Of a stretch of 64,000 nt of DNA, positions 18,354-27,223 are shown one piece after another (position 1 is the stretch's first letter; each line of letters opens with the position of its first letter). The translations under genes and the position numbers were made by a program. This DNA is from Bin55 sp009840545 (lineage in GTDB: Bacteria > Pseudomonadota > Gammaproteobacteria > Pseudomonadales > Azotimanducaceae): positions 3,572,787-3,636,786 of the forward strand of contig OZ242357.1 in the NCBI GenBank assembly GCA_965208815.1, written 5' to 3'. A model generated the notes under the pieces. It worked only from the letters and a program-made list of their open reading frames with translations, did not search any database and had not been told where the DNA came from.

Positions 18354-19574
18354 ATGCGCATAGCTGTTTTTGGAGGAGATGGGTTCATTGGATGGCCCAC
18401 ATGCGTGCATCTATCGAGTCTCGGACACGACATTTCGATCGTTGACAACCTTAGCAGGAGGCGCATCGACGTAGAGTTAGGAGTCCAATCCCTGACTCCC
18501 ATGGACTCCATTCAGGAACGTCTTCGAATCTGGAAACAGGTTACTGGACGCTCGATTCGATTTGAACTGCTGGACATTGCGGATGACTACTTTCGTACTC
18601 GGCATTGGTTAGACGGTTACCGACCAGATGCCATCATTCATCTAGCACAGCAACGTGCTGCTCCCTATTCGATGAAAAGTGATTGGCATAAGACCTATAC
18701 GGTCAACAACAATGTCAATGCGACTCACAATCTGCTGAACGCTCTGGTTGACCTCAAGATGGATGCGCATTTTGTCCACATGGGAACTATGGGAGTCTAC
18801 GGGTATAGCGACATAGGAGCCACCATTCCCGAGGGCTACCTAGATGTGGGTATTCAGGACGATCTCGGTAATCTGATTTCGAAAGAAATCCTCTACCCAG
18901 CAAACCCCGGTAGCGTCTATCACATGACAAAGTGTCTGGATCAGCTGATGTTTGCGTTCTATGCGAAAAACGACTCACTTCGAATTACTGACCTGCATCA
19001 AGGAGTGGTGTGGGGTACGCACACAAGCCAAACCCGACTCCACGACCAGTTGGTCAATCGGTTCGACTACGATGGTGACTACGGAACGGTCTTGAACCGT
19101 TTTTTGATTGAGGCGGCGATTGGACATCCTCTAACTGTTCACGGTACTGGTGGTCAGACGAGAGCTTTCATTCACATTCAAGATTCAGTACGGTGCATAG
19201 AGATCGCTTTAAACAATCCTCCTGAACGCGGGGAGCGACCCAAGATCTTCAATCAAATGACTGAAACGTTTCGTATTCGGGACTTGGCGAAGCTTGTTTC
19301 TGAGATGAGTGGCGCAGAGATTCTCCATGTGCCGAATCCCCGCAAAGAAGCAGCTAAAAACGATCTCAAGGTGTCCAATGAACAATTTTTGGAATTGGGA
19401 CTGAAACCAACAACGTTGAAAGTCGGAATGTTAGAGGAACTTGTGGATGTGGCTCGGAAATTTGCACATCGCATCGATCAATCCAAAATACCGGCACAAT
19501 CGGCTTGGACTCCGGAGCTCCAGAGTCAGATCTCCTCGATCGTTGATCTAGGTAAAGCATCTCGCAAGGCGTGA
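18354..19574 (+). CDS. sqdB: UDP-sulfoquinovose synthase
   Basis: 406 aa short-chain-type enzyme that makes UDP-sulfoquinovose from UDP-glucose and sulfite, the head-group donor of the sulfolipid SQDG. The Rossmann motif GGDGFIGW lies at residues 8-15. The catalytic set T145 (HMGTMGVYG), Y189 and K193 (YHMTK) matches the Arabidopsis SQD1 residues. Family signatures RRRIDVELGVQSLTP, QQRAAPYSM, DLHQGVVWGTHT and VHGTGGQTRAFIHIQD are all present. It starts after a strong GAGGAGG site and is followed by sqdD after 3 bp. Confidence 0.95.
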   Translation: MRIAVFGGDGFIGWPTCVHLSSLGHDISIVDNLSRRRIDVELGVQSLTPMDSIQERLRIWKQVTGRSIRFELLDIADDYFRTRHWLDGYRPDAIIHLAQQRAAPYSMKSDWHKTYTVNNNVNATHNLLNALVDLKMDAHFVHMGTMGVYGYSDIGATIPEGYLDVGIQDDLGNLISKEILYPANPGSVYHMTKCLDQLMFAFYAKNDSLRITDLHQGVVWGTHTSQTRLHDQLVNRFDYDGDYGTVLNRFLIEAAIGHPLTVHGTGGQTRAFIHIQDSVRCIEIALNNPPERGERPKIFNQMTETFRIRDLAKLVSEMSGAEILHVPNPRKEAAKNDLKVSNEQFLELGLKPTTLKVGMLEELVDVARKFAHRIDQSKIPAQSAWTPELQSQISSIVDLGKASRKA

Positions 19575-19577
19575 ACC

Positions 19578-20378
19578 ATGTCTGAAGCGTTCGTGACACT
19601 AGTTACGAACGAAGACTACGTCCTCGGTGCGTTAGCACTCGCTCGTTCAATACGGTTGTCAAATCCAGATCAACGACTTGTCGTGATGGCCACTAGGACC
19701 GACGTCGATCTCGAATCCTTAGAACGCGTCGGTTGTGATGTACGTCTTGTGCAACGCATCCCGGTGTCAGACGAGTTTGAAGAGCGGCACGCTCGCTCCG
19801 CATTGCATGCAGCAGCACCGTATACCAAAGGGCTGAAACCCAAATTTCACGATCCACTCGATAACTTCTGCAAGCTTCGACTGTGGGAGTACGAGGAATT
19901 CGAGCGAATTGTCTTCTTGGATGCCGACATCATTGTTGTCAAGGACATTACCAAATTGTTTGGCTATCCCGAGTTCGCGGCTGCTCCCAATCTGTATGAG
20001 ACATTGAACGATATGCATAGGTTGAATTCCGGAGTATTTGTCGCAGAGCCATCAAAGCGCACTTTTGCAACGATGGTGGAGAGTCTAGACATACCAGGAA
20101 AGTTTTGGCGGCGAACGGATCAGACGTTTCTTGAGGCGTATTTTCCCGATTGGCACGGCCTACCTTATGTATTCAATGCTCTTCAATATATTTACTTCAA
20201 TCTCCCTGAACTTTGGAGGTGGGAGTCAATTCGCGTAGTTCACTATCAGTACGAGAAACCTTGGGAAAAGGACCATCCAAGAACTCGCGAACTGAAACCT
20301 CTGATTGATCTTTGGTACTCCATTTTGGAAGGAGGCCCTATACCCGAAAAACTTGACCCCAGCTTCAGTCCCAAATGA
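19578..20378 (+). CDS. sqdD: Glycogenin-like GT8 glycosyltransferase, probable SqdD
   Basis: 266 aa family-8 glycosyltransferase. The metal and sugar-nucleotide site is DAD at residues 115-117 (IVFLDADIIV), the second family motif is LNSGVFVAEPS, and the C-terminal HYQYEKPWEK matches the usual H-x-x-G/K-x-K-P-W region. In Rhodobacter sphaeroides a glycogenin-like protein, SqdD, is encoded beside sqdB and acts in sulfolipid synthesis. The same neighbourhood here suggests it transfers sulfoquinovose to a lipid acceptor. The role is inferred from context. Confidence 0.82.
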   Translation: MSEAFVTLVTNEDYVLGALALARSIRLSNPDQRLVVMATRTDVDLESLERVGCDVRLVQRIPVSDEFEERHARSALHAAAPYTKGLKPKFHDPLDNFCKLRLWEYEEFERIVFLDADIIVVKDITKLFGYPEFAAAPNLYETLNDMHRLNSGVFVAEPSKRTFATMVESLDIPGKFWRRTDQTFLEAYFPDWHGLPYVFNALQYIYFNLPELWRWESIRVVHYQYEKPWEKDHPRTRELKPLIDLWYSILEGGPIPEKLDPSFSPK

Positions 20379-21304
20379 GGGTAGCTGTAACGGGTGGTAC
20401 AGGTTTGGTGGGTCGATTCGTTGTAGACGATCTGCTGCTCAACGGTCACGATGTCCGTGTACTTGCTCGATCTCTTGCTGGAAAAGAGAGTTTTGCGGCA
20501 CGAAAGAACCTAATTGACTTTTGCGTTGGCGACATGAACGACACCGAGTCGATTGACTCGTTGGTTTTCGATCGTGATGCGGTAGTTCACACAGCTTTAT
20601 CGCATTTGCCAGGTCGTTTTCGAGGTGGAGAAGGCGACGATCCAGTTGGTTTTTGGAGAGCAAACTTTATTGGAACCGTAAGTCTCATCGAACGTGCGAT
20701 GCGGGCAGGAGTCCATCGGGTTGTGCTGCTTTCTTCTCGAGCGGTTTTTGATGGCCTGAATTTTCAGTCAGAAGAAATCTACGATCACGAGTTGCCGCGT
20801 CCAACAACTCACTATGGCTTAGTTAAAGCGTCAAGTGAACAACTGGCTCAACTCTACGAGGGCATCGATATTTGTTCACTTCGACCGACTGGAATCTACG
20901 GATTAACGGTTCCCGTTTCGAATACAAAGTGGTGGAAGTTGTTGACCAATCACATCAACGGTTCGGGTGACGTAGCCGTTGACCGGTCAAGCCGAACCGA
21001 GGTTCATGGATCAGACGTCGCTAGTGCGGTTTCGCTTCTTCTAAGTTCGCACGACACAGACATTCGGGGTAAGTCTTTCAATTGCACGGACATAGTCACA
21101 AGCGAGCAGCGCGTATTGGAACTTGCTCGAAGAATTGTGAATGAAGGTCCGAATCCACCGACAGATGATTTGCCGCCAGTGGAGAAACCAAGGAACACAA
21201 TGAACTCAAGCGGTTTGAAGTCCTTGGGATGGCGGCCCGGTGGACCCCCGAAGCTACTGGATACGTTGTCTGAAATTGTCGAGCTCGCTGGTTTGCGGCG
21301 CTAG
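20375..21304 (+). CDS. sqdC: NAD(P)-dependent epimerase/reductase-like protein, probable SqdC
   Basis: 309 aa extended short-chain dehydrogenase. GGTGLVGRF at residues 7-15 binds the dinucleotide, and Y147/K151 (HYGLVK) form the catalytic pair. Its ATG overlaps the sqdD stop. R. sphaeroides sqdC lies in the same operon and encodes a protein of this general class, whose loss changes the sulfolipid made. The assignment rests mainly on operon position and size; a general nucleotide-sugar epimerase is the alternative. The 3' end overlaps the convergent HAD gene by 4 bp. Confidence 0.7.
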   Translation: MRVAVTGGTGLVGRFVVDDLLLNGHDVRVLARSLAGKESFAARKNLIDFCVGDMNDTESIDSLVFDRDAVVHTALSHLPGRFRGGEGDDPVGFWRANFIGTVSLIERAMRAGVHRVVLLSSRAVFDGLNFQSEEIYDHELPRPTTHYGLVKASSEQLAQLYEGIDICSLRPTGIYGLTVPVSNTKWWKLLTNHINGSGDVAVDRSSRTEVHGSDVASAVSLLLSSHDTDIRGKSFNCTDIVTSEQRVLELARRIVNEGPNPPTDDLPPVEKPRNTMNSSGLKSLGWRPGGPPKLLDTLSEIVELAGLRR

Positions 21305-22053
21305 TTGTCGCTTAATCTCATTTCTCGACGGATTGCTTCCGGGGCAATGATATTTTCGAGTTCGCTCAGTTCGGTGATAGATGGAGTCGATTCGTGACCG
21401 GGTTTTGTTCCACCTGCATCGAACCAAATGGGGTTCATACCAACGTTGCGTGAACCGGCTACATCGTTGACCGCAGAGTCCCCAACAAATATCACTTGTT
21501 GTGGATGCACATCAATCATGCGACAAGCCTGCAAAAAGATTGAAGAATCGGGTTTGCACGACCTAGCTTCTTCCGAACTCAAAACCCCATCGACGAATCG
21601 GTCGAGATTCCAATGCTCTTTAATGGGTTCGAGCCACTCGTCGTCGATGTTGGAGACAATCGCCAGCTTGTAGCCAAGAGCTCGGAAGCGCTCTAGTGTT
21701 GTCACACAATCCTTTCGGGGACGTAGGTTGGCAATAACGGCGTCACGTTGTGCATCGCAAAACTGCTCAACGACCTTGACTTCGATAGAGTAGCCAAAGG
21801 ACTCGAACATTGAGACCAGAACTTTGCCAATGAATTCGCGGTGGAGGTAGAAGGTCAATTTGGATGCAGATAACTCATGCTCGATTCGATTTCGTGTGAT
21901 ACGAAACTCTGACAGTAATTCGAGCGTTCCATTGTTGAAATTGACAGTATGGGCGACATCTTCGAGGTTCTTCTGGATGAATTTGGAATTCAAAGGCTCA
22001 AACAGCGTATCGCCCAGATCGAACATCACGGTTGAGATTTCAAGTGACGGCAT
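21301..22053 (-). CDS. HAD-superfamily hydrolase
   Basis: 250 aa phosphatase-like protein with the four HAD motifs. Motif I is FDLGDTLF, motif II is the SN of AIVSNID, motif III is the lysine in SCKPDSSIF, and motif IV is FVGDSAVNDVAG. Motif I has Gly in place of the usual second Asp, a variant found in part of the family. A helical cap lies between motifs I and II. Substrate unknown. It converges with sqdC. Confidence 0.88.
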   Translation of the reverse strand: MPSLEISTVMFDLGDTLFEPLNSKFIQKNLEDVAHTVNFNNGTLELLSEFRITRNRIEHELSASKLTFYLHREFIGKVLVSMFESFGYSIEVKVVEQFCDAQRDAVIANLRPRKDCVTTLERFRALGYKLAIVSNIDDEWLEPIKEHWNLDRFVDGVLSSEEARSCKPDSSIFLQACRMIDVHPQQVIFVGDSAVNDVAGSRNVGMNPIWFDAGGTKPGHESTPSITELSELENIIAPEAIRREMRLSDN

Positions 22054-22228
22054 AGTGCTCTTGTCTCAGATACGGAAGTATTCAGAGGGTTTCACAGAGT
22101 CATTTGGAATGACTAGTAACATTGTGCATTCGAATTCGATGGGAAGTCGAGAGTAAGCTTCGCTAGCAAGCAATTTGGCTTCGCATGCAAAATCACGTGA
22201 CGCGAATAAAGACCAACTAGGGGGAAAC

Positions 22229-23263
22229 TTGAAAGTCGCACTAATGCCCAACTCACACAATCGGGTGGATTTGTTTGAAGATGCAGGACTGGAGGTTCTC
22301 GAAGGTCAAGTACGGTCTACCCAGGATATGATCGATCTGCTACGAGATGCAGACGGAGCGTTGGTCAACATTCAGCCGTTGACCAGCCGCGAAGTCCTGG
22401 AATCCTGCCCCAAGCTAAAGGTCGTCAGTCGAATGGGGGTTGGTGTCGACTCGATCGATCTCGATGCTGCCACAGAATTGGGCATTCTCGCCTGCAACGT
22501 CCCTGGAGTTAACACGGTCGAAGTTGCTGACCATGCACTCAGTTTGCTACTCGCGCTTACACGTAGAGTTGTGGATTGCGCAAACTCGACTAAAGAAGGA
22601 GTGTGGGGTCGCGGCTTGCGTCTCGGTGCACCTAGATGTATAGCTGGTCACACAGTGGGAATCGTTGGATTTGGAAACATTGGTCGAGCGTTTGCCCAAC
22701 GAATTCGAGGATTTGGTCCTGCACAAACCATTGCATACGACCCGTACGTGGATCAGCTGACAGGTGACCTCTATGGCGTACGGATGGTTGAATTCGATGA
22801 GCTACTGGCCTCTTCGGACTTCATAACAATTCATTGTTCCGCTACCAAAGCTAATCGACACATGATCAATGCGGAGTCCTTAGCAAAGATGAAGAGCAAT
22901 GCATTGCTCGTAAACACAGCACGGGGGTCCATCGTGGATGGAGCAGCATTGGCTGATGCTCTTAGTGCTGGTCAGCTTGAAGCCGCAGCGCTGGATGTGA
23001 CGGAGATAGAACCAATTCCAACCGATGATCCTCTACTAAAACTACCGAACATAATTCTCACGCCGCACATTGCCGGAATCTCGCCACGTTTTCTCACAGA
23101 GTGTCCTATACGACAAGCGGAAAACGTGATCCGAGTGTTACAGGGGAAGCCACCTCATGGACTAGCGAATCCCGAAGTGCTTCGAACTATCGTGAAGATG
23201 CGCAACTCAAACCCTGGTCGTTGGGAAGGAATAACGGATTTTTCCATTGCGTTGGAACTGTAG
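22229..23263 (+). CDS. D-isomer-specific 2-hydroxyacid dehydrogenase
   Basis: 344 aa from TTG 22229, chosen because AGGGGG lies 4 nt upstream and the product then begins with the expected strand KVALMPN; an in-frame TTG at 22175 would add 18 residues. NAD binding is by VGIVGFGNIGRAF. The catalytic Arg, Glu and His are in NTARGSIVDG, DVTEIEPIP and TPHIAGIS. This fold covers phosphoglycerate, glyoxylate and other 2-oxoacid reductases; the substrate is not evident. An SDR gene follows on the same strand. Confidence 0.9.
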   Translation: MKVALMPNSHNRVDLFEDAGLEVLEGQVRSTQDMIDLLRDADGALVNIQPLTSREVLESCPKLKVVSRMGVGVDSIDLDAATELGILACNVPGVNTVEVADHALSLLLALTRRVVDCANSTKEGVWGRGLRLGAPRCIAGHTVGIVGFGNIGRAFAQRIRGFGPAQTIAYDPYVDQLTGDLYGVRMVEFDELLASSDFITIHCSATKANRHMINAESLAKMKSNALLVNTARGSIVDGAALADALSAGQLEAAALDVTEIEPIPTDDPLLKLPNIILTPHIAGISPRFLTECPIRQAENVIRVLQGKPPHGLANPEVLRTIVKMRNSNPGRWEGITDFSIALEL

Positions 23264-23341
23264 TCCAGCTTCCCAGAGGACTGAAGAACTGGTGCCGACT
23301 CACGGACAAGTTTTCTCGACTTTAAGCAGAAGGAGTTAAGA

Positions 23342-24088
23342 ATGGAGAAGATTGCTGTCGTAACTGGTGCGGGAACCGGAATTGGAAAGCACACAACATT
23401 GGCACTGCTTGGTTCTGGATATTCCGTCGTCGCCACGGGACGACGCACAGCAAAGCTCGAGACACTTGAACAGGAGGCCGATGCGGGAAATCGATTGCTG
23501 ACCATCCGTACGGACGTCGGAAACGAGAATGATGTCATCCGACTTTTCGATGTCACTCTATCGGCGTTTGGACGGGTCGATTTGCTTTTTAACAATGCCG
23601 GCACGGGCGCAGCTCCCGTACCCATGGAAGAGCTCACATTGTCTCAGTGGGATCGTGTCGTTGCAACGAATCTCACAGGGGCGTTTCTCTGTACTCGGGC
23701 AGCCATGAAAATAATGAAATATCAGACGCCGAAGGGAGGCCGAATCATCAACAATGGTTCGATTTCAGCTCAAGTTCCTCGGCCACTTTCTGCGCCGTAC
23801 ACGGCGACAAAGCATGCACTTACTGGACTAACCAAGTCCACTTCGTTGGACGGCAGGGAATTCGATATCGTTTGCGGTCAAATAGACATTGGAAACGCTG
23901 GTACTGAAATGACTTCAAAGATGGGAGATGGCGCCCTTCAGCCTGACGGTGCGCGTAGACCCGAGCCAACGTTTGATGTAGATGGTGTTGCTCGCGCAGT
24001 TCTCTATATGGACAGTTTGCCGCTCGATGCCAACGTGCAGTTTTTAACTGTCATCGCATCCAAAATGCCATATTCAGGGAGGGGTTAA
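23342..24088 (+). CDS. Short-chain dehydrogenase/reductase
   Basis: 248 aa classical SDR. TGAGTGIG at residues 8-15 binds the cofactor, NNAG is at about residues 86-89, the catalytic Ser is in NNGSISAQVPRP, and YTATK supplies Tyr and Lys. AAGGAG lies shortly before the ATG. It follows the 2-hydroxyacid dehydrogenase after 78 bp and may share its transcript and pathway. Substrate unknown. Confidence 0.9.
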   Translation: MEKIAVVTGAGTGIGKHTTLALLGSGYSVVATGRRTAKLETLEQEADAGNRLLTIRTDVGNENDVIRLFDVTLSAFGRVDLLFNNAGTGAAPVPMEELTLSQWDRVVATNLTGAFLCTRAAMKIMKYQTPKGGRIINNGSISAQVPRPLSAPYTATKHALTGLTKSTSLDGREFDIVCGQIDIGNAGTEMTSKMGDGALQPDGARRPEPTFDVDGVARAVLYMDSLPLDANVQFLTVIASKMPYSGRG

Positions 24089-24101
24089 TCACCACTCGAG
24101 A

Positions 24102-24569
24102 TTAGGACTCTCTAGCCTCGCGATCTTTCTCACGCTGGAGATCGCGTTCACGCATCGCAGCACGCTTATCGTATTTCTTGCGCCCTACGGCCAATCCAAT
24201 CTCGCACTTTACATTTTTACCGCTCCAATACAACGAGAGTGCGACGCACGTTCGACCGCGCGTCTGGATTCCAGCATAGATATGGGCCAATTCGCGAGCA
24301 TGAAGTAGCAGCTTCTTGTCCCGCGTTGCGTCGGCGACAACGTGACTTGATGCACTGAGTAGAGGCTGGATTCTCAAACCCGATATAAATGCCTCTCCAT
24401 CTCTCATCGTTACGTAAGAATCAGCAATGCTGGCGTTGCCTGCGCGAATGCTTTTCACTTCCCATCCCTCCAGCACCAGCCCCGCTTCAAACAAGCGTTC
24501 AATAGTAAAGTCGAAGCGCGCGCGACGATTTCGAGCGATCATTCGAACTTGGGATGTGGACGATGCCAT
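24102..24569 (-). CDS. smpB: SmpB, tmRNA-binding protein
   Basis: 155 aa. SmpB escorts tmRNA into stalled ribosomes. The motifs IARNRRARFDF, LEGWEVKSIRAG and GRKKYDKRAAMRERD, and the basic tail, are diagnostic. ATG 24569 is taken as start; a TTG two codons earlier is better spaced from AGAAGG, so the start is uncertain by two residues. No tmRNA gene is visible nearby. It is on the opposite strand to ratA, its common neighbour, with 4 kb of extra genes between them. Confidence 0.96.
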   Translation of the reverse strand: MASSTSQVRMIARNRRARFDFTIERLFEAGLVLEGWEVKSIRAGNASIADSYVTMRDGEAFISGLRIQPLLSASSHVVADATRDKKLLLHARELAHIYAGIQTRGRTCVALSLYWSGKNVKCEIGLAVGRKKYDKRAAMRERDLQREKDREARES

Positions 24570-24698
24570 TGTCAATTCGGCCTTCTATTGAGAGTTGAAT
24601 TATTGCAGTCTGTTGAGATTAGACGTTAACCGATGGTCAAGCACATCATTCCATGATTTAGAAGTAGGTGGACCAAGATCACTCGAACGTTATTGAGA

Positions 24699-26024
24699 TC
24701 AATTACCGAATGTGTGACCTTTACGATCTGCGCCTTGAGTTGCTTTGTCTAGATGACTCGTCTTGCTATCAGACGAAAAGTTTCTGCTATCCTTGCTCGA
24801 CTGAACGTCACGTAGAACGGAAATCCAATATTCAAGCGCTTGCTTCTGTTCAGCTGCCTCTTCGGACGAAATCGAACCATCTTTCAAGGCTTGTTCAGTT
24901 TTCTCAAGTTCCGCTTCCAAATCACGAAGTTTGCCTGCAACTTGCAAGTCTTCATTTACCATCTCACTAGCCAATCTTGGCGCGTTGAAATTGGCCTTGA
25001 ACGGATAGTCTTCGCCGACTATTTGTCCCGGTGTGGAGTCTCCAGGTGGAATGATCCAGTGACAATCCGGAGTTTTCTCAGGCGAATTTGTCCAACAATC
25101 CATTAACTCCTCGAAGTCGTGCTGGTACTTTCCAGGCCGACCGGGTGGCATCTCTTCATGTGGATTCCAACCGGCCTGCATGAACAGGTTGAGTGTCCCC
25201 ATGCCGATTCGATGGCAACCAACGCAGCGATTTCCCTCAATGTAAATCGTGCGCATGTCCCAGTCTTCGCCTCCAATCACGTAGTAGGGCAACTCGGTCT
25301 CGAATTCCATGTCTCGAGTGCGTACCACAGGAACCACAGGTCGCCCTGTCTCTGGCATCCTTGCTGCATCGATGAAGGAGTTATGGATGAATGGATCGTT
25401 TTGGTGGCAACTGACGCACTGTACCGTTCTCGGTGTCTTGTACGCTTGGTTGAATTCCTCCGGATCGTCAATCCAAGGCATTTCCCCTTTGAGACGTTGG
25501 GTTTCTTCATCCAAGTATGCCCATGGTTCAATCCTATCGCTGCTTTCAAAAAAAGCAGTGGCACCGGTGACTGTGCGATAGCCAATCATTTGCACGGATC
25601 CGAGTATGCCTATGTTGAATCCCGATGCGTTACGTCCAAAGGCGACCCACACGACATCTGGCAATGGAGTGCCGTCTGCCGTTTGTCCTTCATATCGCTG
25701 TACAACAGATCCTGACATGCAATTCTTGCGGCCAAGCCTGCTCGGGTTGTCGCAATCTTCAAATAAACCGTGAACCTGTTCTCCGTCGATGAAAGTTGGC
25801 AATTCGATCGCTTCGCCAAGATCAACCTTGGGCGGGACACCTAGGATGGGTTCAACCAGTTGCGCGTAGTCCCACGCTGTTGGAGGAAAATTGTGATCCT
25901 TTTTCTCGGTAGGCACCTTCGCGGGATCGTCCTTACTGCTAGCGACGCTGACGACTGTGACCAAGCCCATACCAACTAGGACCGAGACCACAAGCGGGAC
26001 AGCTCTTTGATTCCAGTGGAGCAT
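24699..26024 (-). CDS. Exported diheme c-type cytochrome-like protein
   Basis: 441 aa from ATG 26024, placed so that the hydrophobic segment VPLVVSVLVGMGLVTVVSVAS acts as export signal or membrane anchor; the frame is open further upstream. Two heme c attachment motifs, CVSCH and CVGCH, lie about 70 residues apart. Extra cysteines occur in FEDCDNPSR, KNCMSG, MDCWTN and PDCHW. The C-terminal 80 residues form a charged helix (LRDLEAELEKTEQALKDG). It is probably periplasmic and redox-active. I do not recognise a named family; multiheme domain proteins of unknown function are the nearest type. Confidence 0.75.
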   Translation of the reverse strand: MLHWNQRAVPLVVSVLVGMGLVTVVSVASSKDDPAKVPTEKKDHNFPPTAWDYAQLVEPILGVPPKVDLGEAIELPTFIDGEQVHGLFEDCDNPSRLGRKNCMSGSVVQRYEGQTADGTPLPDVVWVAFGRNASGFNIGILGSVQMIGYRTVTGATAFFESSDRIEPWAYLDEETQRLKGEMPWIDDPEEFNQAYKTPRTVQCVSCHQNDPFIHNSFIDAARMPETGRPVVPVVRTRDMEFETELPYYVIGGEDWDMRTIYIEGNRCVGCHRIGMGTLNLFMQAGWNPHEEMPPGRPGKYQHDFEELMDCWTNSPEKTPDCHWIIPPGDSTPGQIVGEDYPFKANFNAPRLASEMVNEDLQVAGKLRDLEAELEKTEQALKDGSISSEEAAEQKQALEYWISVLRDVQSSKDSRNFSSDSKTSHLDKATQGADRKGHTFGN

Positions 26025-26171
26025 AGGTTCGTTTGACTTGCTCGAAATAGCGGTTAAGGAGTTTCTGCTGTTGAATGCCGTTAACTGCACTTGAACACAC
26101 TTAGAAGTGCAGCAATCCAGCTGTATGGTACTTACTTCGTTGAAATGGCGCGAAACAAACTGGTTCAACGG

Positions 26172-26478
26172 CTAGCCATGATGCAAGCTTGACACGAATT
26201 CCCGAACATACTCTGCGCACTTTCTGGGCCGTTCAGTTTGTATGTAGTGTGTAGTTTCAAGAATGAATTCAAAGTCGACATTAAGCCTGTCCACGCAACT
26301 CTACGCATATGGTTCGTTGCGATGGCTTCAGCAGCTCTAGAGTTGTATCCCGGCTCCGCGCATGGCAACCCAATCCATGCACCAGAAGCTGTGTCTTGTT
26401 GGAAGGAGTTCTTTCCTCCGATTCGAAACAGGCGAGCCGTATGCCGTGGGCATCGATGTACTTGAGATGGAACTCCAT
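26172..26478 (-). pseudogene. Alpha/beta-hydrolase pseudogene, middle deleted
   Basis: Reading the minus strand from ATG 26478 gives a normal N-terminus: KYIDAHGIRLACFESEE, then the oxyanion motif LLVHGLGCHAR and TICVELRG, before a stop. In another frame, directly after, comes a typical C-terminal end of the same fold: DFEFILETTHYIQTERPRK and AEYVREFVSS, ending at 26172. The nucleophile elbow and core (normally about 150 residues) are missing. This is a remnant with an internal deletion and frameshift. Confidence 0.7.
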
Positions 26479-26664
26479 ATATCTCCGTTGAGCAACAACC
26501 CTTGCAATCTAAATATGGATCGGCAGATTAAGTCCATTCCAAATGCTTGCTTTCTAAGATTTTGGCACGTCTAGTGCATTGCTGCTTGTCAGAAAACCAT
26601 CCTTGTACCGAACTGATCAAAAATGCAATAGTTGTGTTCACATTAGAGATTATTGGATGCTAGC
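26479..26664. other. Spacer between two pseudogenes
   Basis: AT-rich sequence between the divergently oriented alpha/beta-hydrolase and dioxygenase remnants. I see no gene or RNA in it. Confidence 0.4.
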
Positions 26665-26928
26665 ATGCGGATTCATACCACCGATGCCACGCTGGGCGCC
26701 TACGTCGATGAATTGAAACTTGCCAGCCTCCCCGCGTATTCCAGCACACCTGGAGAGGGGGGACATGGCGCTATGGGACAACCGGTGTGTGGTGCATCGA
26801 GTGAGACGGTATGAATATTCTCAGCCCCGCATCATGCCACCACCCGCGTCACTGGGGATGCTGTATCGGAAGGAGCACCCACGGATGAAAATGAGCAGCC
26901 CTCAAACTACAACCCAGCTACTAGCTGA
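26665..26928 (+). pseudogene. TauD/TfdA-type dioxygenase pseudogene, middle deleted
   Basis: ATG 26665 begins MRIHTTDATLGAYVDELKL, like the N-terminal strand of the family. A second frame then gives the C-terminal iron and 2-oxoglutarate region, ERGDMALWDNRCVVHRV and QPRIM, and a third gives TRVTGDAVSEGAPT and a stop at 26928. The HxD iron site and most of the protein are absent. The segment is richer in G and C than its neighbours, suggesting foreign origin. It cannot be functional. Confidence 0.6.
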
Positions 26929-27223
26929 CAATCTACGGTTAGCGAGAGGAGCTCACTCGCCCCACTGAGTCTCGTCGTAACCTCGTACTCCAAAGCTTGT
27001 CTCCCCTAACCTGAAACTTCCATTTATTGACAGATTCTTGAAGAGACAACGGTTCGAGAGACCTGCATTCGAACGGAATGCGGACCACAGGCTGGATCGT
27101 TGAAAATCTGGGTACAAAGCACCGCTAACAACTCCTTTGTGTAGAGTTCAAATCTCGAATGTCGCTGATAGAATCGTAGTCGTTGGGACAGACTAGTCTA
27201 TGTCGATGTCTTGAAGGGAGGAC
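26929..27223. other. Non-coding stretch upstream of the NSS transporter
   Basis: 295 bp with no supported gene. It ends in GGGAGGAC, the ribosome-binding site of the transporter ATG at 27224. Confidence 0.4.
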
